Shown: positions 28,727 through 38,300 of the stretch, in pieces
Layout: each line of letters opens with the position of its first letter
Numbering within the stretch: the stretch's first letter is position 1
Origin: Pandoraea pneumonica
GTDB taxonomy: Bacteria > Pseudomonadota > Gammaproteobacteria > Burkholderiales > Burkholderiaceae
Direction: 5' to 3'
NCBI RefSeq assembly: GCF_902459645.1
Contig: NZ_CABPSK010000001.1
Coordinates: 124,001-188,000, forward strand
DNA: 64,000 nucleotides
Made by a program: the position numbers and the translations under genes
The notes under the pieces: generated by a model
The model's database searches: none
The model's input: only the letters and a program-made list of their open reading frames with translations
What the model was told of the DNA's origin: nothing

Positions 28727-29755
28727 TCAGCCGTTGGCTTCGGCTGCGAGCGCCGCGTCGATGTGACGCTGGAACGTAGCCGGATCGGTGTTCGTGCCGC
28801 ACAACAGCACGCCCACGCGCTTGCCTGCAAGCTTCTCGCGCAACGGCCCCATCAGGGCAGCCGTCGCGGCAGCGCATGCAGGTTCCACGGCCAGCTTCAA
28901 TTGTCGGAACAGCGTGAGCATGCCAGCGCGCATCTCGTCGTCGGTGACCGTCACCAGTTCGTCGATATTGCGGCGGCACAGCGTGTAGCTGTACAGCTCG
29001 GTGTGCGGGGCCATCAGGCTGTCGGCGATGCCCGTCATCGGGCCCATCTTGACCGGGCCGTTGGCGGCAAAGCTCTGTGCCATGGCATCGGCACCCGCCG
29101 GTTCCACGCCGTAGACCTTCACGTGCGGCGCAAACAGCTTAAATGCCGTTGCCACGCCAGCGATCAGTCCACCGCCGCCAATCGGCACGATCACGGCGTC
29201 GAGATCGGGCGCTTGCTGCGCCCATTCATACCCGAGCGTCGCCGCGCCCAGCACCGTGCGATAGCCGTTGAACGGATGCACGAAGAAGCGGCCTTCTTCC
29301 TGCTCCACGCGCTTCACCACGTCGAACGCTTCGTGCACGTTCTCGGCCAGCACGAGATCTGCGCCGTACTCGCGGCACAGCGACGAACGCGCCGGACTTG
29401 CCGTCTTGAGCATCACCGTCTTGGCGCTCACGCCCATGGCCTGCGCCGCGTAGGCGACGGCCACGGCATGATTGCCCGCAGAAACACACGTCACACCGGC
29501 CTGACGCTGCGCATCGCTCAGCGCGAGCAGGTTCGAGAACGCGCCGCGCGCCTTGAACGTGCCCGACGCTTGCAGCAGCTCGTACTTGAAGGTCACTTGC
29601 GTGTCGCCAAGCGTGGGGAAGTCGCTGCGCGTGAAGACAGGCGTCGTGCGCACATACGGCTTGAGTTGCTCGTGCAACGCGGCAATCGCGTCCTTGGTCG
29701 GGGCGGGCTGACCGTCGATGGTGTCAGCGTGCAGGGCGGTGTTGGTTTGAGTCAC
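28727..29755 (-). CDS. Threonine dehydratase-like PLP enzyme (EutB / hydroxyaspartate dehydratase type)
   Basis: A 342-residue fold-type II PLP enzyme. The cofactor lysine is in QASGTFKARGAFSNLLAL (about residue 62). SAGNHAVAVAYAA binds the phosphate-side backbone, and the glycine loop is VIVPIGGGGLIAGVATA (about 180). It lacks the C-terminal ACT regulatory domain of biosynthetic IlvA, which points to a catabolic serine/threonine dehydratase, a 3-hydroxyaspartate dehydratase or EutB. I chose GTG 29755, which has CAGGAG 10 bases upstream; the frame stays open to 29911 inside the transporter gene. Its pairing with an OCD-family gene recalls eutB-eutC. Confidence 0.88.
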   Translation of the reverse strand: MTQTNTALHADTIDGQPAPTKDAIAALHEQLKPYVRTTPVFTRSDFPTLGDTQVTFKYELLQASGTFKARGAFSNLLALSDAQRQAGVTCVSAGNHAVAVAYAAQAMGVSAKTVMLKTASPARSSLCREYGADLVLAENVHEAFDVVKRVEQEEGRFFVHPFNGYRTVLGAATLGYEWAQQAPDLDAVIVPIGGGGLIAGVATAFKLFAPHVKVYGVEPAGADAMAQSFAANGPVKMGPMTGIADSLMAPHTELYSYTLCRRNIDELVTVTDDEMRAGMLTLFRQLKLAVEPACAAATAALMGPLREKLAGKRVGVLLCGTNTDPATFQRHIDAALAAEANG

Positions 29756-29799
29756 TTGGACGTTGTCTCCTGAGGGGGCGGCAGGTTGCCTTCGCTGGC

Positions 29800-31083
29800 T
29801 TAGCGCAGACCGATGCTGCGCACGCGCAGCAAGGCGGTAATGCTGATGAGGGCCGCAAAAATCAGATAAAAGCTCGGCGCAAGCTTGTTGCCGGTCGCGC
29901 CGATGAGCCACGTGATGATAAACGGTGCGAAGCCGCCGAACACGGTCGCCGCAATGTTATAGCCCAGCGAGAGGCCGGTCGTGCGCACCTGCACCGGGAA
30001 CAGTTCGGTGAGCAAGGCGGGCAGCGCGCCGAAGTACGTCGTCATCAGCAAGCCCAGCACGATCTGGAACACCATCAGCGAGGTGAACGTCGGGTTCGCA
30101 TCCAGGAAGCGGAACATCGGGTAGACGAGCACCAGCAGCGCGACGGCGGCGGCGAGCATCGGCTTGGTGCGGCCATGCGTATCCGACCAGTGGCCGACGA
30201 TCGGCGCGACGATCAACTGCACCACGCCCGTGAGCAGCACTGCCGAGAAGGCGGCCGACGACGGAATGCCCAGTTGCTTGACGGCATACGTCGGCATGTA
30301 GAGCACGAGATACGTGGCGACAGTGGCCATGACCACGACACCGATGGCCAGCAGCAAGCGTTCTTTCTGGCTGGCAAACGTGTCGCGCAGCGGGCTTTGC
30401 GTGGGTTCGACGTCGAGGAACTCGGGCGTTTCGTCGAGGCGGCGGCGAATGTAATACGCGACCGGGCCGATCAACAGACCGAAGAAGAACGGCACGCGCC
30501 AGCCCCACGAGGCCATGGCTTCAGCCGACAGGTTGCCCGTGAGCAGTGCGCCGAAACCGGCGGCAAGCAGCGTGGTGAGGCCCTGGCTGGCGACTTGCCA
30601 GCTCGAGAAGAAGCCGCGGCGCTTCGGGGCGTGTTCGGCGAGAAACGCCGTTGCGCTGCCGAATTCGCCACCGGCGGAGAAGCCTTGAATCATGCGGGCG
30701 AGCACGATGCCGATAGGCGCCAGAATACCGATCGACGAATACGTCGGCATGATGGCGATGAGCAGCGTGCCCACCATCATCAGCAGAATCGAGAGCGTGA
30801 GCGCTGCCTTACGGCCGGCGCGGTCGGCATACACGCCGATCACGATGGCACCGAGCGGGCGCATGAAGAACGACACACCGAACGTGCCCAACGCGATCAG
30901 CAGCGACACCGTGTCGTTGCCGGTCGGGAAGAACAGTTTGGCGATGGTCACGGCGAAGAAGCCGTACACCACAAGGTCGAACCATTCGAGGGCGTTGCCG
31001 ATCGAGGCCGATACGATCACACGCCAGGCGTGCGGGGAAGTCCGGGCGGCCGGGGCCGTCGCGTCGGGGGCTGCTGCGCTCAT
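29800..31083 (-). CDS. MHS-type major facilitator superfamily transporter
   Basis: A 427-residue inner-membrane transporter with twelve predicted helices. The metabolite:H+ symporter signature is present: ALEWFDLVVYGFFAVTIAKL near residue 30, MRPLGAIVIGVYADRAGRK at about 75-92 and RMIQGFSAGGEFGSATAFL near 130. Members move dicarboxylates, shikimate, proline or betaine. It is the first gene of the leftward operon with the dehydratase and OCD-family genes, 44 bases before the former, so it probably imports their substrate. Confidence 0.93.
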   Translation of the reverse strand: MSAAAPDATAPAARTSPHAWRVIVSASIGNALEWFDLVVYGFFAVTIAKLFFPTGNDTVSLLIALGTFGVSFFMRPLGAIVIGVYADRAGRKAALTLSILLMMVGTLLIAIMPTYSSIGILAPIGIVLARMIQGFSAGGEFGSATAFLAEHAPKRRGFFSSWQVASQGLTTLLAAGFGALLTGNLSAEAMASWGWRVPFFFGLLIGPVAYYIRRRLDETPEFLDVEPTQSPLRDTFASQKERLLLAIGVVVMATVATYLVLYMPTYAVKQLGIPSSAAFSAVLLTGVVQLIVAPIVGHWSDTHGRTKPMLAAAVALLVLVYPMFRFLDANPTFTSLMVFQIVLGLLMTTYFGALPALLTELFPVQVRTTGLSLGYNIAATVFGGFAPFIITWLIGATGNKLAPSFYLIFAALISITALLRVRSIGLR

Positions 31084-31246
31084 GTGCGAGATCTCCAGAT
31101 CCTGTCGTGCGGTATGTATGCGTTAGGGCGACGAGACCCTAAGTGCTTGTTATCGTGCTTGATGACTGTCCTGCGCCCTTGCCGTAGTTGGCTACGAGAG
31201 GCGTCTGGTACTGCGTGGCGTGCCTGAGCGGAAGCGCCATGGCAAC

Positions 31247-31275
31247 GGGCCGCATTCCAACGCGGAATGCGGCCC
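31247..31275. repeat. Strong hairpin downstream of argE
   Basis: GGGCCGCATTCC (31247-31258) pairs perfectly with GGAATGCGGCCC (31264-31275) across a five-base loop. It lies 37 bases past the argE stop and in the leader of the divergent-side transporter gene. No T tract on either strand, so terminator function is not assured. The rest of 31084-31311 holds no gene. Confidence 0.6.
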
Positions 31276-31311
31276 GGAGTTACGTCAGTCGATGCGTCAG
31301 CCGAAAGGGGC

Positions 31312-32529
31312 TTATGCGCCGACGGTGTTGCTGCGAATCAGCTTTTGCAGGAACGATTCGCACTGGGCGATCTGTTCGAGCGAAACGAATTCGTTCGGCT
31401 TGTGGGCCTGTTCGATATTGCCCGGGCCGCACACGATCGACGGCACGCCTGCCAATTGGAACTGACCGGCTTCGGTGCCATAGGCGACCTTGCGCTTGTC
31501 GGTGTCTTTGGTGAGTGCGCGCACGAGTTGCGTGATGGCGTCTTGTTCCGAAGCGTCGAGCGCCGGGGCAGCGGCAATCTTCTTGAACTCGATGCCAGCG
31601 TTCGGGTGTTCCTTCTGCATCTTCGGCACCAGCTCTTCGATGGCGTACTGCTGAATGCGCGCGAAGATGCCTTCGGCGTCGACGCCCGGCAGGTTGCGAT
31701 ATTCGAAAACGAATTCGCACAGTGCCGGAATCGTGTTCAGCGCGATACCGCCCGAGATCGTGCCCGTTTGCGCCGTGGTGAACGGCACGTCGAACAGCTC
31801 GTCGAACGGACCGTTTTGCTTGAAGTGGTCGGCCAGATCGCGGATGTAGCAAATCAGACGTGCCGCGTATTCAATGGCGTTCGAGCCCTTCGGCGTGAGC
31901 GACGAGTGCGCGGCATGGCCACGCACGCAGCACTGATAGGCGTTGATGCCCTTGTGCGCCACGATCACACGCATGCTGGTCGGCTCGCCGACGATGCAGC
32001 CATCCGGACGGATGCCGCGCTCGCGCAGTTCGGCGAGCATCACCGGCGCGCCGACGCAGCCGATTTCTTCGTCGTACGAGAACGCAAAGTGGAACGGCGT
32101 CTTGAGCTTGGCGTCGCGCATTTGCGGCAGCATCGTCATGACCGAGCCGATGAAGCCCTTCATGTCGCAGGTGCCACGGCCATACAGGTTGCCGTCGCGA
32201 ACTTCCGGCTTGAACGGGTCGGTGTCCCACGGCTGGCCGTCGACCGGCACCACGTCGGTGTGGCCCGACAGGACGATACCGCCTTGCGTATTGCCGTCGG
32301 CAGCGGGCAGCGTCACGAACAGATTGGCTTTGCGTTTCGTGGCGTCATACGACAGCCACGGTTCGACACCGGCGTCCTTCAGGCTGTCGCGCACCGTCTC
32401 GATCAGGCCGAGGTTCGATTCGCGGCTCGTCGTGTCGATGCTGACCAGCTTCTTGATCCAGTCGAGCGATGCGGGCTGGGCGTCGTTCGTGGCTTGCGTC
32501 GCTGCGGTCAGGGGGGAAGCGCTTGTCAT
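31312..32529 (-). CDS. argE: Acetylornithine deacetylase ArgE
   Basis: A 405-residue M20-family zinc amidohydrolase that releases ornithine from N-acetylornithine in arginine synthesis. Metal ligands are seen in VLSGHTDVVPVDGQPW (His/Asp, about residue 90) and YGRGTCDMKGFIGSV (bridging Asp, about 122). The catalytic Glu is in FAFSYDEEIGC (about 155) and a late His in GNIEQAHKPNEFV. The dimerisation domain with HAAHSS lies between. Length and the CDMKGF motif favour ArgE over DapE. It appears monocistronic. Confidence 0.93.
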   Translation of the reverse strand: MTSASPLTAATQATNDAQPASLDWIKKLVSIDTTSRESNLGLIETVRDSLKDAGVEPWLSYDATKRKANLFVTLPAADGNTQGGIVLSGHTDVVPVDGQPWDTDPFKPEVRDGNLYGRGTCDMKGFIGSVMTMLPQMRDAKLKTPFHFAFSYDEEIGCVGAPVMLAELRERGIRPDGCIVGEPTSMRVIVAHKGINAYQCCVRGHAAHSSLTPKGSNAIEYAARLICYIRDLADHFKQNGPFDELFDVPFTTAQTGTISGGIALNTIPALCEFVFEYRNLPGVDAEGIFARIQQYAIEELVPKMQKEHPNAGIEFKKIAAAPALDASEQDAITQLVRALTKDTDKRKVAYGTEAGQFQLAGVPSIVCGPGNIEQAHKPNEFVSLEQIAQCESFLQKLIRSNTVGA

Positions 32530-32708
32530 TCGAATCTCCGTGAATCTTTCAGTGATACGTACCGGGAAATGGTACCCAAAAATAATTTAGAGGTAAAAGA
32601 TTGCTTACACAACCATTCTTGCTACGCGGGAATTCACCACAGCATGCGCGCGCCGAGGGGCATGCGCATGCGGGTTTGCCCTTGGTTTTCTCATGAGATA
32701 AGCGCGCG

Positions 32709-35700
32709 TCAGGCCGCACGAGCCCCCGGTGCGCCGATGGCACGCAACGTTTCCTTGATCGCGCGCACGCGGTCGGTCAGTTGCGGGTGTTTTGCCTCGA
32801 TGCGCAACTTGTCCTGCCCGGCCAGCTTGATGTGGCGATGCTTTTGCACCAGTTCGATGATGCGCATCGGGTCGACGGCAGGCGTCGGCTCGAATTGCAG
32901 GGCGATGGCTTCCTCGCTGGCATCGATCTTGGTGATGCCCAGCGGCTTGGCGAGCAAGCGCATGCGGTGCGTCTCGATGAGCGCCTGCGCCTGCTGCGGC
33001 AGCTTGCCGAAGCGGTCGACCAGTTCTTCCTGAATCGTGTCGATGGCGTCGGCGTTCGTGCCGTTCGCGAGCCGCTTATACAGCGACAGACGCTCCTGCA
33101 CGTCGCCGCAATAGTCGCTCGGCAAGATCGCGGGGACGTGGAAGTTGATTTCGGTGGTGACGGCCAGCGGTGCGTTCAGATCCGGCTCGCGACCCGCTTT
33201 GAGTGCACTCACTGCATCCGCGAGCATGTCGGTGTAAAGCTGGAAGCCGATCTCGTGAATTTCGCCCGATTGCTTGTCGCCGAGCACTTCGCCCGCACCG
33301 CGAATTTCCAGATCGTGCATCGCCAGATAGAAGCCAGCGCCCAGTTCTTCCATCTGCTGAATCGCTTCGAGGCGGCGCTGCGCTTGCTTGGTAAGCGACT
33401 TCGGATCGTGCACGAGCAGGTAAGCGTACGCCTGATGGTGCGAGCGGCCGACGCGGCCACGCAGTTGGTGCAACTGCGCGAGGCCGAACTTGTCGGCGCG
33501 ATGCATCAGGATCGTGTTGGCGGTTGGCACGTCGATACCGGTTTCGATAATCGTCGTGCACAGCAGCACGTTGGCGCGCTGGGTCACGAAGTCGCGCATC
33601 ACGCGCTCGAGATCGCGCTCGTGCATCTGCCCGTGGGCGACGACGATGCGCGCTTCGGGGACGAGCGCTTCAAGCTCCGCCTTGCGGTTCTCGATGGTCT
33701 CGACTTCGTTATGCAGGAAGTACACCTGCCCGCCGCGCTTGAGTTCGCGCAGCATGGCTTCGCGAATCACGCCGTCTTCTTCGCGCCGCACGAAGGTCTT
33801 GATCGCAAGACGCTTCTGCGGGGCGGTGGCGATGACCGAGAAGTCGCGCAGGCCTTCGAGTGCCATGCCCAACGTGCGCGGAATCGGCGTGGCGGTGAGC
33901 GTGAGCACATCGACTTCGGCGCGCAACGCCTTCAGGGCTTCCTTCTGGCGCACACCGAAGCGGTGCTCCTCGTCGATGATGACGAGGCCCAGACGCTGGA
34001 ATTGAATATCGTTCGAGAGCAGCTTGTGCGTGCCGATCACGATATCGACTTGCCCCTCGTTGATCGCTTTCACGCTCGCGTTCACTTCCTTCGTGGTCTT
34101 GAAGCGCGAGAGTTCGGCAATGCGCACCGGCCAATCGGCGAAACGATCGGAGAAGGTTTGCGCATGCTGTTCGGCGAGCAGCGTCGTGGGGGCGAGCAGG
34201 GCGACCTGCTTGCCGTCGAGCACCGCGATGAACGCGGCGCGCAGGGCGACTTCCGTCTTGCCGAAGCCCACGTCGCCACACACCAGCCGGTCCATCGGAC
34301 GGCCGCTCGTCATGTCGCCCATCACGGCGGTGATGGCGGCGGCCTGATCGGGCGTTTCTTCGAAGCCGAAGCTGTCGGCAAACTTTTCGTAGTCTTTTGG
34401 CGAGAGTTCGAACGCGTAACCCGAACGTGCGGCGCGGCGCGCGTAGAGGTTTAGCAATTCGGCGGCGGTGTCGCGAATCTGCTGCGCGGCCTTGCGTTTG
34501 GCCTTTTCCCACTGACCCGAGCCGAGCGAGTGCAACGGCGCGGTGTCCGGGTCGGCGCCGCTGTAGCGCGAAATCAGATGCAGTTGCGACACCGGCACGT
34601 ACAACTTGCTCTCGCCCGAATAATCGAGATGCAGGAACTCGGTTTCGCCTTCGCCGAGGTCCATGCTGACCAGCCCCTGATAGCGGCCAATGCCGTGCTG
34701 GCTGTGCACCACCGGGTCGCCGACCTTGAGCTCGGCCAGATCGCGCACCATCGAATCGACGGAGGTCGCCTGTTCCTGACGGCGCTTGCCTGCGCGGCGC
34801 GCCAGCCCTTCGTACAGTTCGTTTTCGGTGATGAATGCGAGGTCTTCCGTCGGCAGCAGGAAGCCCGCAGCGAGCGGGGCCACGCCAATGGCGAAGCGCA
34901 CGTCGGACGTCAGGAAGTCTTCGAGCGATTCAACCGAGACCGGACGCAGATCGTTGTCGTGCAGCAGTTGCAGCAACGTCTCGCGGCGGCCCGCGGAGTC
35001 GGCGAGCAACAGCGCTCGCGCCGGGGTGCGCGCGAGGTAGGCGCGCAGGGCCGCCAGCGGGTCGTCGGCGCGGCGATTGATCGCAAGCGGCGGCAACGAC
35101 GTGGCCCAACTGCTGTCGCCGGGCTTGGCGAGCGTCAGGCGGGCAAACGGCTTGGCGAGCGTGAAGAAGTCCTGATCGAGCAGAAACAGTTGCTCGGGCG
35201 GCAGCACCGGGCGTTCACGATCGTGCGAGAGGAAGTTGTAGCGCTGGCGGGTGTCGTTCCAGAAGCGCTGAATCGCGCCTTCCAAATCGCCGACGAACAC
35301 GAGTTGCGCGTCGGACGGCAAATAGTGGAAGAGCGTGGCCGTCTCTTCGAAGAACAGCGGCAGATAGTATTCGATGCCTGCCGACGGCACGCCACTGCCC
35401 ATGTCCTTGTAGATCGTGCTGCGGCTCGGGTCGCCTTCGAACACTTCGCGCCAACGCCCGCGAAATGCGGTGCGCGAGGGTTCATCGAACGGAAACTCGC
35501 GGCCCGGCAATAGGCGCACTTCCTTGACCGGATACAAGCTGCGCTGCGTGTCGGGATCGAACGCGCGAATGCTGTCGACCGTATCGTCGAACAGATCGAG
35601 ACGATAGGGCAGCGGTGAGCCCATCGGGTACAAGTCGATCAGGCCGCCGCGCACGCAGTATTCGCCGGGGCGCATCACCTGCGACACATGCTCGTAACCG

Positions 35701-36173
35701 GCGAGCGTGAACTGCGACTTGAGCCGCGCTTCGTCCAACCGTTCGCCTTGCCGGAAGTAGAACGTGTAGGCCGCCATGAAGCTGGCCGGGGCCATGCGGT
35801 AGAGCGCCGTGGTGGCGGGCACGAGCACGATGTCGCAGCGGTTCTCGCCGAGATCGTGCAACGTGGCCAGACGCTCCGAGATCAAGTCCTGGTGCGGCGA
35901 GAACGTGTCGTACGGCAGCGTTTCCCAGTCGGGCAGCAGGCGCACGCGCGCTTCGGGCGCGTACCACTTGAGTTCCTGCTGGAGCCGCAGCGCGTCGGTG
36001 GCTTGCGCGCAAACGACGGCGAGCAGCGGCAGACGGCCTTTGTTCTCTTCGAAGTAACGGGCGATGAGCAGCGCGTCGGACGACGCGTGGGCACCGGCGA
36101 AGGCGTAACGCTGTCCCGCTTTCACGAGCGGCACAGGCACGGTATTACGGGATATGGCGTTAGCGGATGACAT
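32709..36173 (-). CDS. mfd: Transcription-repair coupling factor Mfd
   Basis: A 1154-residue ATP-dependent translocase that removes stalled RNA polymerase and recruits UvrA. The N-terminal UvrB-like module includes LPDWETLPYDTFSPHQDL (about residue 80). The RNA-polymerase-interacting domain starts near DPVVHSQHGIGRYQGL (about 490). Walker A is CGDVGFGKTEVALRAAF (about 640) and the DEEH box IIDEEHRFGVRQKEAL (about 740). The TRCF C-terminal domain ends the protein. Length matches E. coli Mfd (1148). ATG 36173 is preferred; ATG 36233 would add 20 non-conserved residues. Confidence 0.97.
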   Translation of the reverse strand: MSSANAISRNTVPVPLVKAGQRYAFAGAHASSDALLIARYFEENKGRLPLLAVVCAQATDALRLQQELKWYAPEARVRLLPDWETLPYDTFSPHQDLISERLATLHDLGENRCDIVLVPATTALYRMAPASFMAAYTFYFRQGERLDEARLKSQFTLAGYEHVSQVMRPGEYCVRGGLIDLYPMGSPLPYRLDLFDDTVDSIRAFDPDTQRSLYPVKEVRLLPGREFPFDEPSRTAFRGRWREVFEGDPSRSTIYKDMGSGVPSAGIEYYLPLFFEETATLFHYLPSDAQLVFVGDLEGAIQRFWNDTRQRYNFLSHDRERPVLPPEQLFLLDQDFFTLAKPFARLTLAKPGDSSWATSLPPLAINRRADDPLAALRAYLARTPARALLLADSAGRRETLLQLLHDNDLRPVSVESLEDFLTSDVRFAIGVAPLAAGFLLPTEDLAFITENELYEGLARRAGKRRQEQATSVDSMVRDLAELKVGDPVVHSQHGIGRYQGLVSMDLGEGETEFLHLDYSGESKLYVPVSQLHLISRYSGADPDTAPLHSLGSGQWEKAKRKAAQQIRDTAAELLNLYARRAARSGYAFELSPKDYEKFADSFGFEETPDQAAAITAVMGDMTSGRPMDRLVCGDVGFGKTEVALRAAFIAVLDGKQVALLAPTTLLAEQHAQTFSDRFADWPVRIAELSRFKTTKEVNASVKAINEGQVDIVIGTHKLLSNDIQFQRLGLVIIDEEHRFGVRQKEALKALRAEVDVLTLTATPIPRTLGMALEGLRDFSVIATAPQKRLAIKTFVRREEDGVIREAMLRELKRGGQVYFLHNEVETIENRKAELEALVPEARIVVAHGQMHERDLERVMRDFVTQRANVLLCTTIIETGIDVPTANTILMHRADKFGLAQLHQLRGRVGRSHHQAYAYLLVHDPKSLTKQAQRRLEAIQQMEELGAGFYLAMHDLEIRGAGEVLGDKQSGEIHEIGFQLYTDMLADAVSALKAGREPDLNAPLAVTTEINFHVPAILPSDYCGDVQERLSLYKRLANGTNADAIDTIQEELVDRFGKLPQQAQALIETHRMRLLAKPLGITKIDASEEAIALQFEPTPAVDPMRIIELVQKHRHIKLAGQDKLRIEAKHPQLTDRVRAIKETLRAIGAPGARAA

Positions 36174-36281
36174 AGAAAAGCGTTGCAGAAATGGCAAAGC
36201 ACGGGGCTCCATGAAGATGGGGCCCCGTGACAATCAGCGTCTATTATAAAATCCCCGCTTTACCCTTACCTGCGTTTTATC
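36174..36281. promoter_or_regulatory. Divergent mfd-ispD promoter region
   Basis: A 108-base gap between divergent starts. TATTATAAAAT at 36242-36252 is the most promoter-like stretch and could hold the ispD -10 box about 35 bases before its start. A clear -35 was not found. Confidence 0.4.
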
Positions 36282-37004
36282 GTGAGCGACCGACTTTTTG
36301 CTGTCATCCCCTGCGCCGGAGCGGGTGTGCGCGCCGGGGCCGACGTGCCCAAGCAGTACCGGAGCGTGGGCGGACGCGCCATGCTTCACTATGCGCTCGC
36401 CGCGTTCGACGCCTGTTCCGAGTTCGCTCAGACCGTGCTGGTACTGGCGCCGGACGACAATCACTTCGATGGCCGCCGTTTTGGCCCCCTGCGTTTTGCC
36501 GTGCGCCGCTGCGGCGGGGCGTCGCGCCACGCGTCGGTGTTGGGTGGCCTTCAGGCGCTGACCGAATTCGGCGCGCAGGACAGCGACTGGGTGCTGGTGC
36601 ATGACGCCGCGCGTCCTGGCATCACCCCGGCCTTGATTCGCACGCTCGTTGAAGCCCTGCGTAACGACCCGGTAGGCGGCATTCTGGCGCTGCCGGTGGC
36701 CGATACGCTCAAGCGGGAAGCGGCGCCGGCCAGTGCCGGTACGTTGTCGAGCGTGGGGTCGACCGAATCGCGCGACGGTCTGTGGCAGGCGCAAACGCCG
36801 CAGATGTTCCGTCTGGGCATGCTGCGTCAGGCGCTCGAAGATGCGCTCGCGGCCGGTGCCGAAGTGACCGACGAGGCCAGCGCCATCGAGCGTATGGGCC
36901 ACGCCCCGAAGCTCGTGCGCGGCAGTCTGCGCAACTTCAAGGTCACGTATCCCGAAGATTTCGCGCTGGCCGAGGCCTTTCTCGGCACAGCCCGCCCGGC
37001 GTGA
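36282..37004 (+). CDS. ispD: 2-C-methyl-D-erythritol 4-phosphate cytidylyltransferase IspD
   Basis: A 240-residue enzyme of the MEP isoprenoid pathway that attaches CMP to methylerythritol phosphate. The nucleotide-binding loop [20 protein letters not shown] lies at residues 6-25. The [16 protein letters not shown] motif is near residue 105 and [14 protein letters not shown] near 170. It starts with GTG at 36282. The ispF gene follows after 30 bases, the usual ispDF pairing. Confidence 0.96.
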   Translation: MSDRLFAVIPCAGAGVRAGADVPKQYRSVGGRAMLHYALAAFDACSEFAQTVLVLAPDDNHFDGRRFGPLRFAVRRCGGASRHASVLGGLQALTEFGAQDSDWVLVHDAARPGITPALIRTLVEALRNDPVGGILALPVADTLKREAAPASAGTLSSVGSTESRDGLWQAQTPQMFRLGMLRQALEDALAAGAEVTDEASAIERMGHAPKLVRGSLRNFKVTYPEDFALAEAFLGTARPA

Positions 37005-37034
37005 GCCGGATTCTCTGCATTTGACGATTCCTTC

Positions 37035-37556
37035 ATGACTGAACAAGCTGTTTCCTCTTCCTCGCTCGCTGCACTGCCCAAGATCCGCATCGGTCAGGGC
37101 TACGACGTGCATGCGCTCGTTCCCGGTCGTCCGCTGGTCATGGGCGGTGTGACCATTCCGTTCGATCGCGGCCTGCTTGGCCATTCGGATGCCGACGTGC
37201 TGCTGCACGCGATTACCGATGCCGTGCTCGGCGCGGCGGCGCTCGGCGATATCGGCCGTCATTTTCCTGACACCGATCCGACGTTCAAGGGTGCGAACAG
37301 CGTCGTGCTGTTGCAAGAGGCGATGCGTCGCGTGCGCGCGCAGGGTTACGAGATCGTGAACATCGATTGCACGGTGATCGCGCAAGCACCGAAGCTCGCG
37401 CCGCACATTGCGGCGATGACGCAGTCGATTGCCGATGCGCTTGGCATCACGGCCGGTCAGGTCAACGTGAAGGCGAAGACCAACGAGAAGCTCGGTTATC
37501 TCGGCCGTCAGGAAGGCATCGAGGCACAGGCGGCGGCGTTGCTCGTCGGCGTGTGA
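37035..37556 (+). CDS. ispF: 2-C-methyl-D-erythritol 2,4-cyclodiphosphate synthase IspF
   Basis: A 173-residue trimeric zinc enzyme that closes the cyclic diphosphate in the MEP pathway. Zinc and substrate residues are visible: [17 protein letters not shown] (Asp, His; about residue 18), [17 protein letters not shown] (His, about 50) and the final [17 protein letters not shown] motif (about 145-161). The first 15 residues are a Ser/Ala-rich extension relative to E. coli (159). Co-transcribed with ispD and ended by a good terminator. Confidence 0.97.
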   Translation: MTEQAVSSSSLAALPKIRIGQGYDVHALVPGRPLVMGGVTIPFDRGLLGHSDADVLLHAITDAVLGAAALGDIGRHFPDTDPTFKGANSVVLLQEAMRRVRAQGYEIVNIDCTVIAQAPKLAPHIAAMTQSIADALGITAGQVNVKAKTNEKLGYLGRQEGIEAQAAALLVGV

Positions 37557-37608
37557 GGTTAGTGGGACTCGGGCGGCGGATGTCGTCCCGATGTCGATGC
37601 CGCTAATA

Positions 37609-37648
37609 GAAACGGCGCTGCGGGGATGATCCCGGCAGCGCCGTTTTG
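37609..37648 (+). terminator. Rho-independent terminator after ispF
   Basis: AACGGCGCTGC (37611-37621) pairs with GCAGCGCCGTT (37635-37645), followed by TT. The loop can extend the stem through GGG/CCC pairs. AAAC precedes the stem on the left, so weak reverse function toward ahpD is also possible. Confidence 0.85.
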
Positions 37649-37713
37649 CTTACATGCGACTTAGTTTGCCTAAAGTCGCATTACTGCTTTACCGCCTCAA
37701 CTGCATCAGCCAC

Positions 37714-38241
37714 TTAGGCCGTTTCGGCCGCAATGACTTGCGCGGCCGCGTTGATGACGGCGGCGATACGGCCGACGTCACGCAGTTGCGCCGTGCTCAT
37801 GCCTTGTTCGCTGGCGAGCAGATGGTAGTGCGACTTCACGCAGAAGTGGCACTTGCCGACGATCGACGCGGCGAGCGCGTACATCTCGAAGCGACGCTGA
37901 TCCACGCCGCCACGGGTGGCGTAGGCGTTCATGCGCAGTTGGGCCTTCTCGTTCTTGAGGTCGGCGTTGTCGGCCATCTCAAGATACGGATACCAGGTGT
38001 TGTTCATGCCCATGAGCGCGGCAGCGGTCAACGCGCCTTCCAGCTCTTCCGGGGGCAGCACGCCCGATTCGCGGATAGCCTTGATTAGCGGCTGGCTCTT
38101 CGCGGCAAACGCAGCAGCCAGCGCGACGCCCACGGCGTCGGTGCCTTCCAGCGAGGAACGAGCGATCGTGCCGTCGAGGTTCAGGCGGATGTCCTTGGCG
38201 TAGTCGGGGATCTTCGCCTTAATCGCGTTCAGGAATTCCAT
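37714..38241 (-). CDS. ahpD: Alkyl hydroperoxide reductase AhpD-like
   Basis: A 175-residue carboxymuconolactone-decarboxylase-family protein. AhpD has a CxxC thiol pair and can recycle AhpC. Here the active site is VGKCHFCVKSHYHLL (two Cys and the following His, about residues 130-142). A conserved TAAALMGMNNTWYPYLEM motif lies near residue 75. Length equals mycobacterial AhpD (about 175). It follows ahpC by 59 bases with an attenuating terminator between them. Confidence 0.94.
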   Translation of the reverse strand: MEFLNAIKAKIPDYAKDIRLNLDGTIARSSLEGTDAVGVALAAAFAAKSQPLIKAIRESGVLPPEELEGALTAAALMGMNNTWYPYLEMADNADLKNEKAQLRMNAYATRGGVDQRRFEMYALAASIVGKCHFCVKSHYHLLASEQGMSTAQLRDVGRIAAVINAAAQVIAAETA

Positions 38242-38264
38242 AAATTTCTCCTATTGCGTTGGGC

Positions 38265-38290
38265 TGAAAAAGCCCGCTTGCGCGGGCTTC
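38265..38290 (-). terminator. Intercistronic terminator between ahpC and ahpD
   Basis: AAGCCCGC (38270-38277), loop TTGC, GCGGGCTT (38282-38289). On the minus strand the stem is followed by TTTTC. It should reduce ahpD relative to ahpC rather than end the operon completely, because no separate ahpD promoter is apparent. Confidence 0.75.
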
Positions 38291-38300
38291 GAGACGATGC

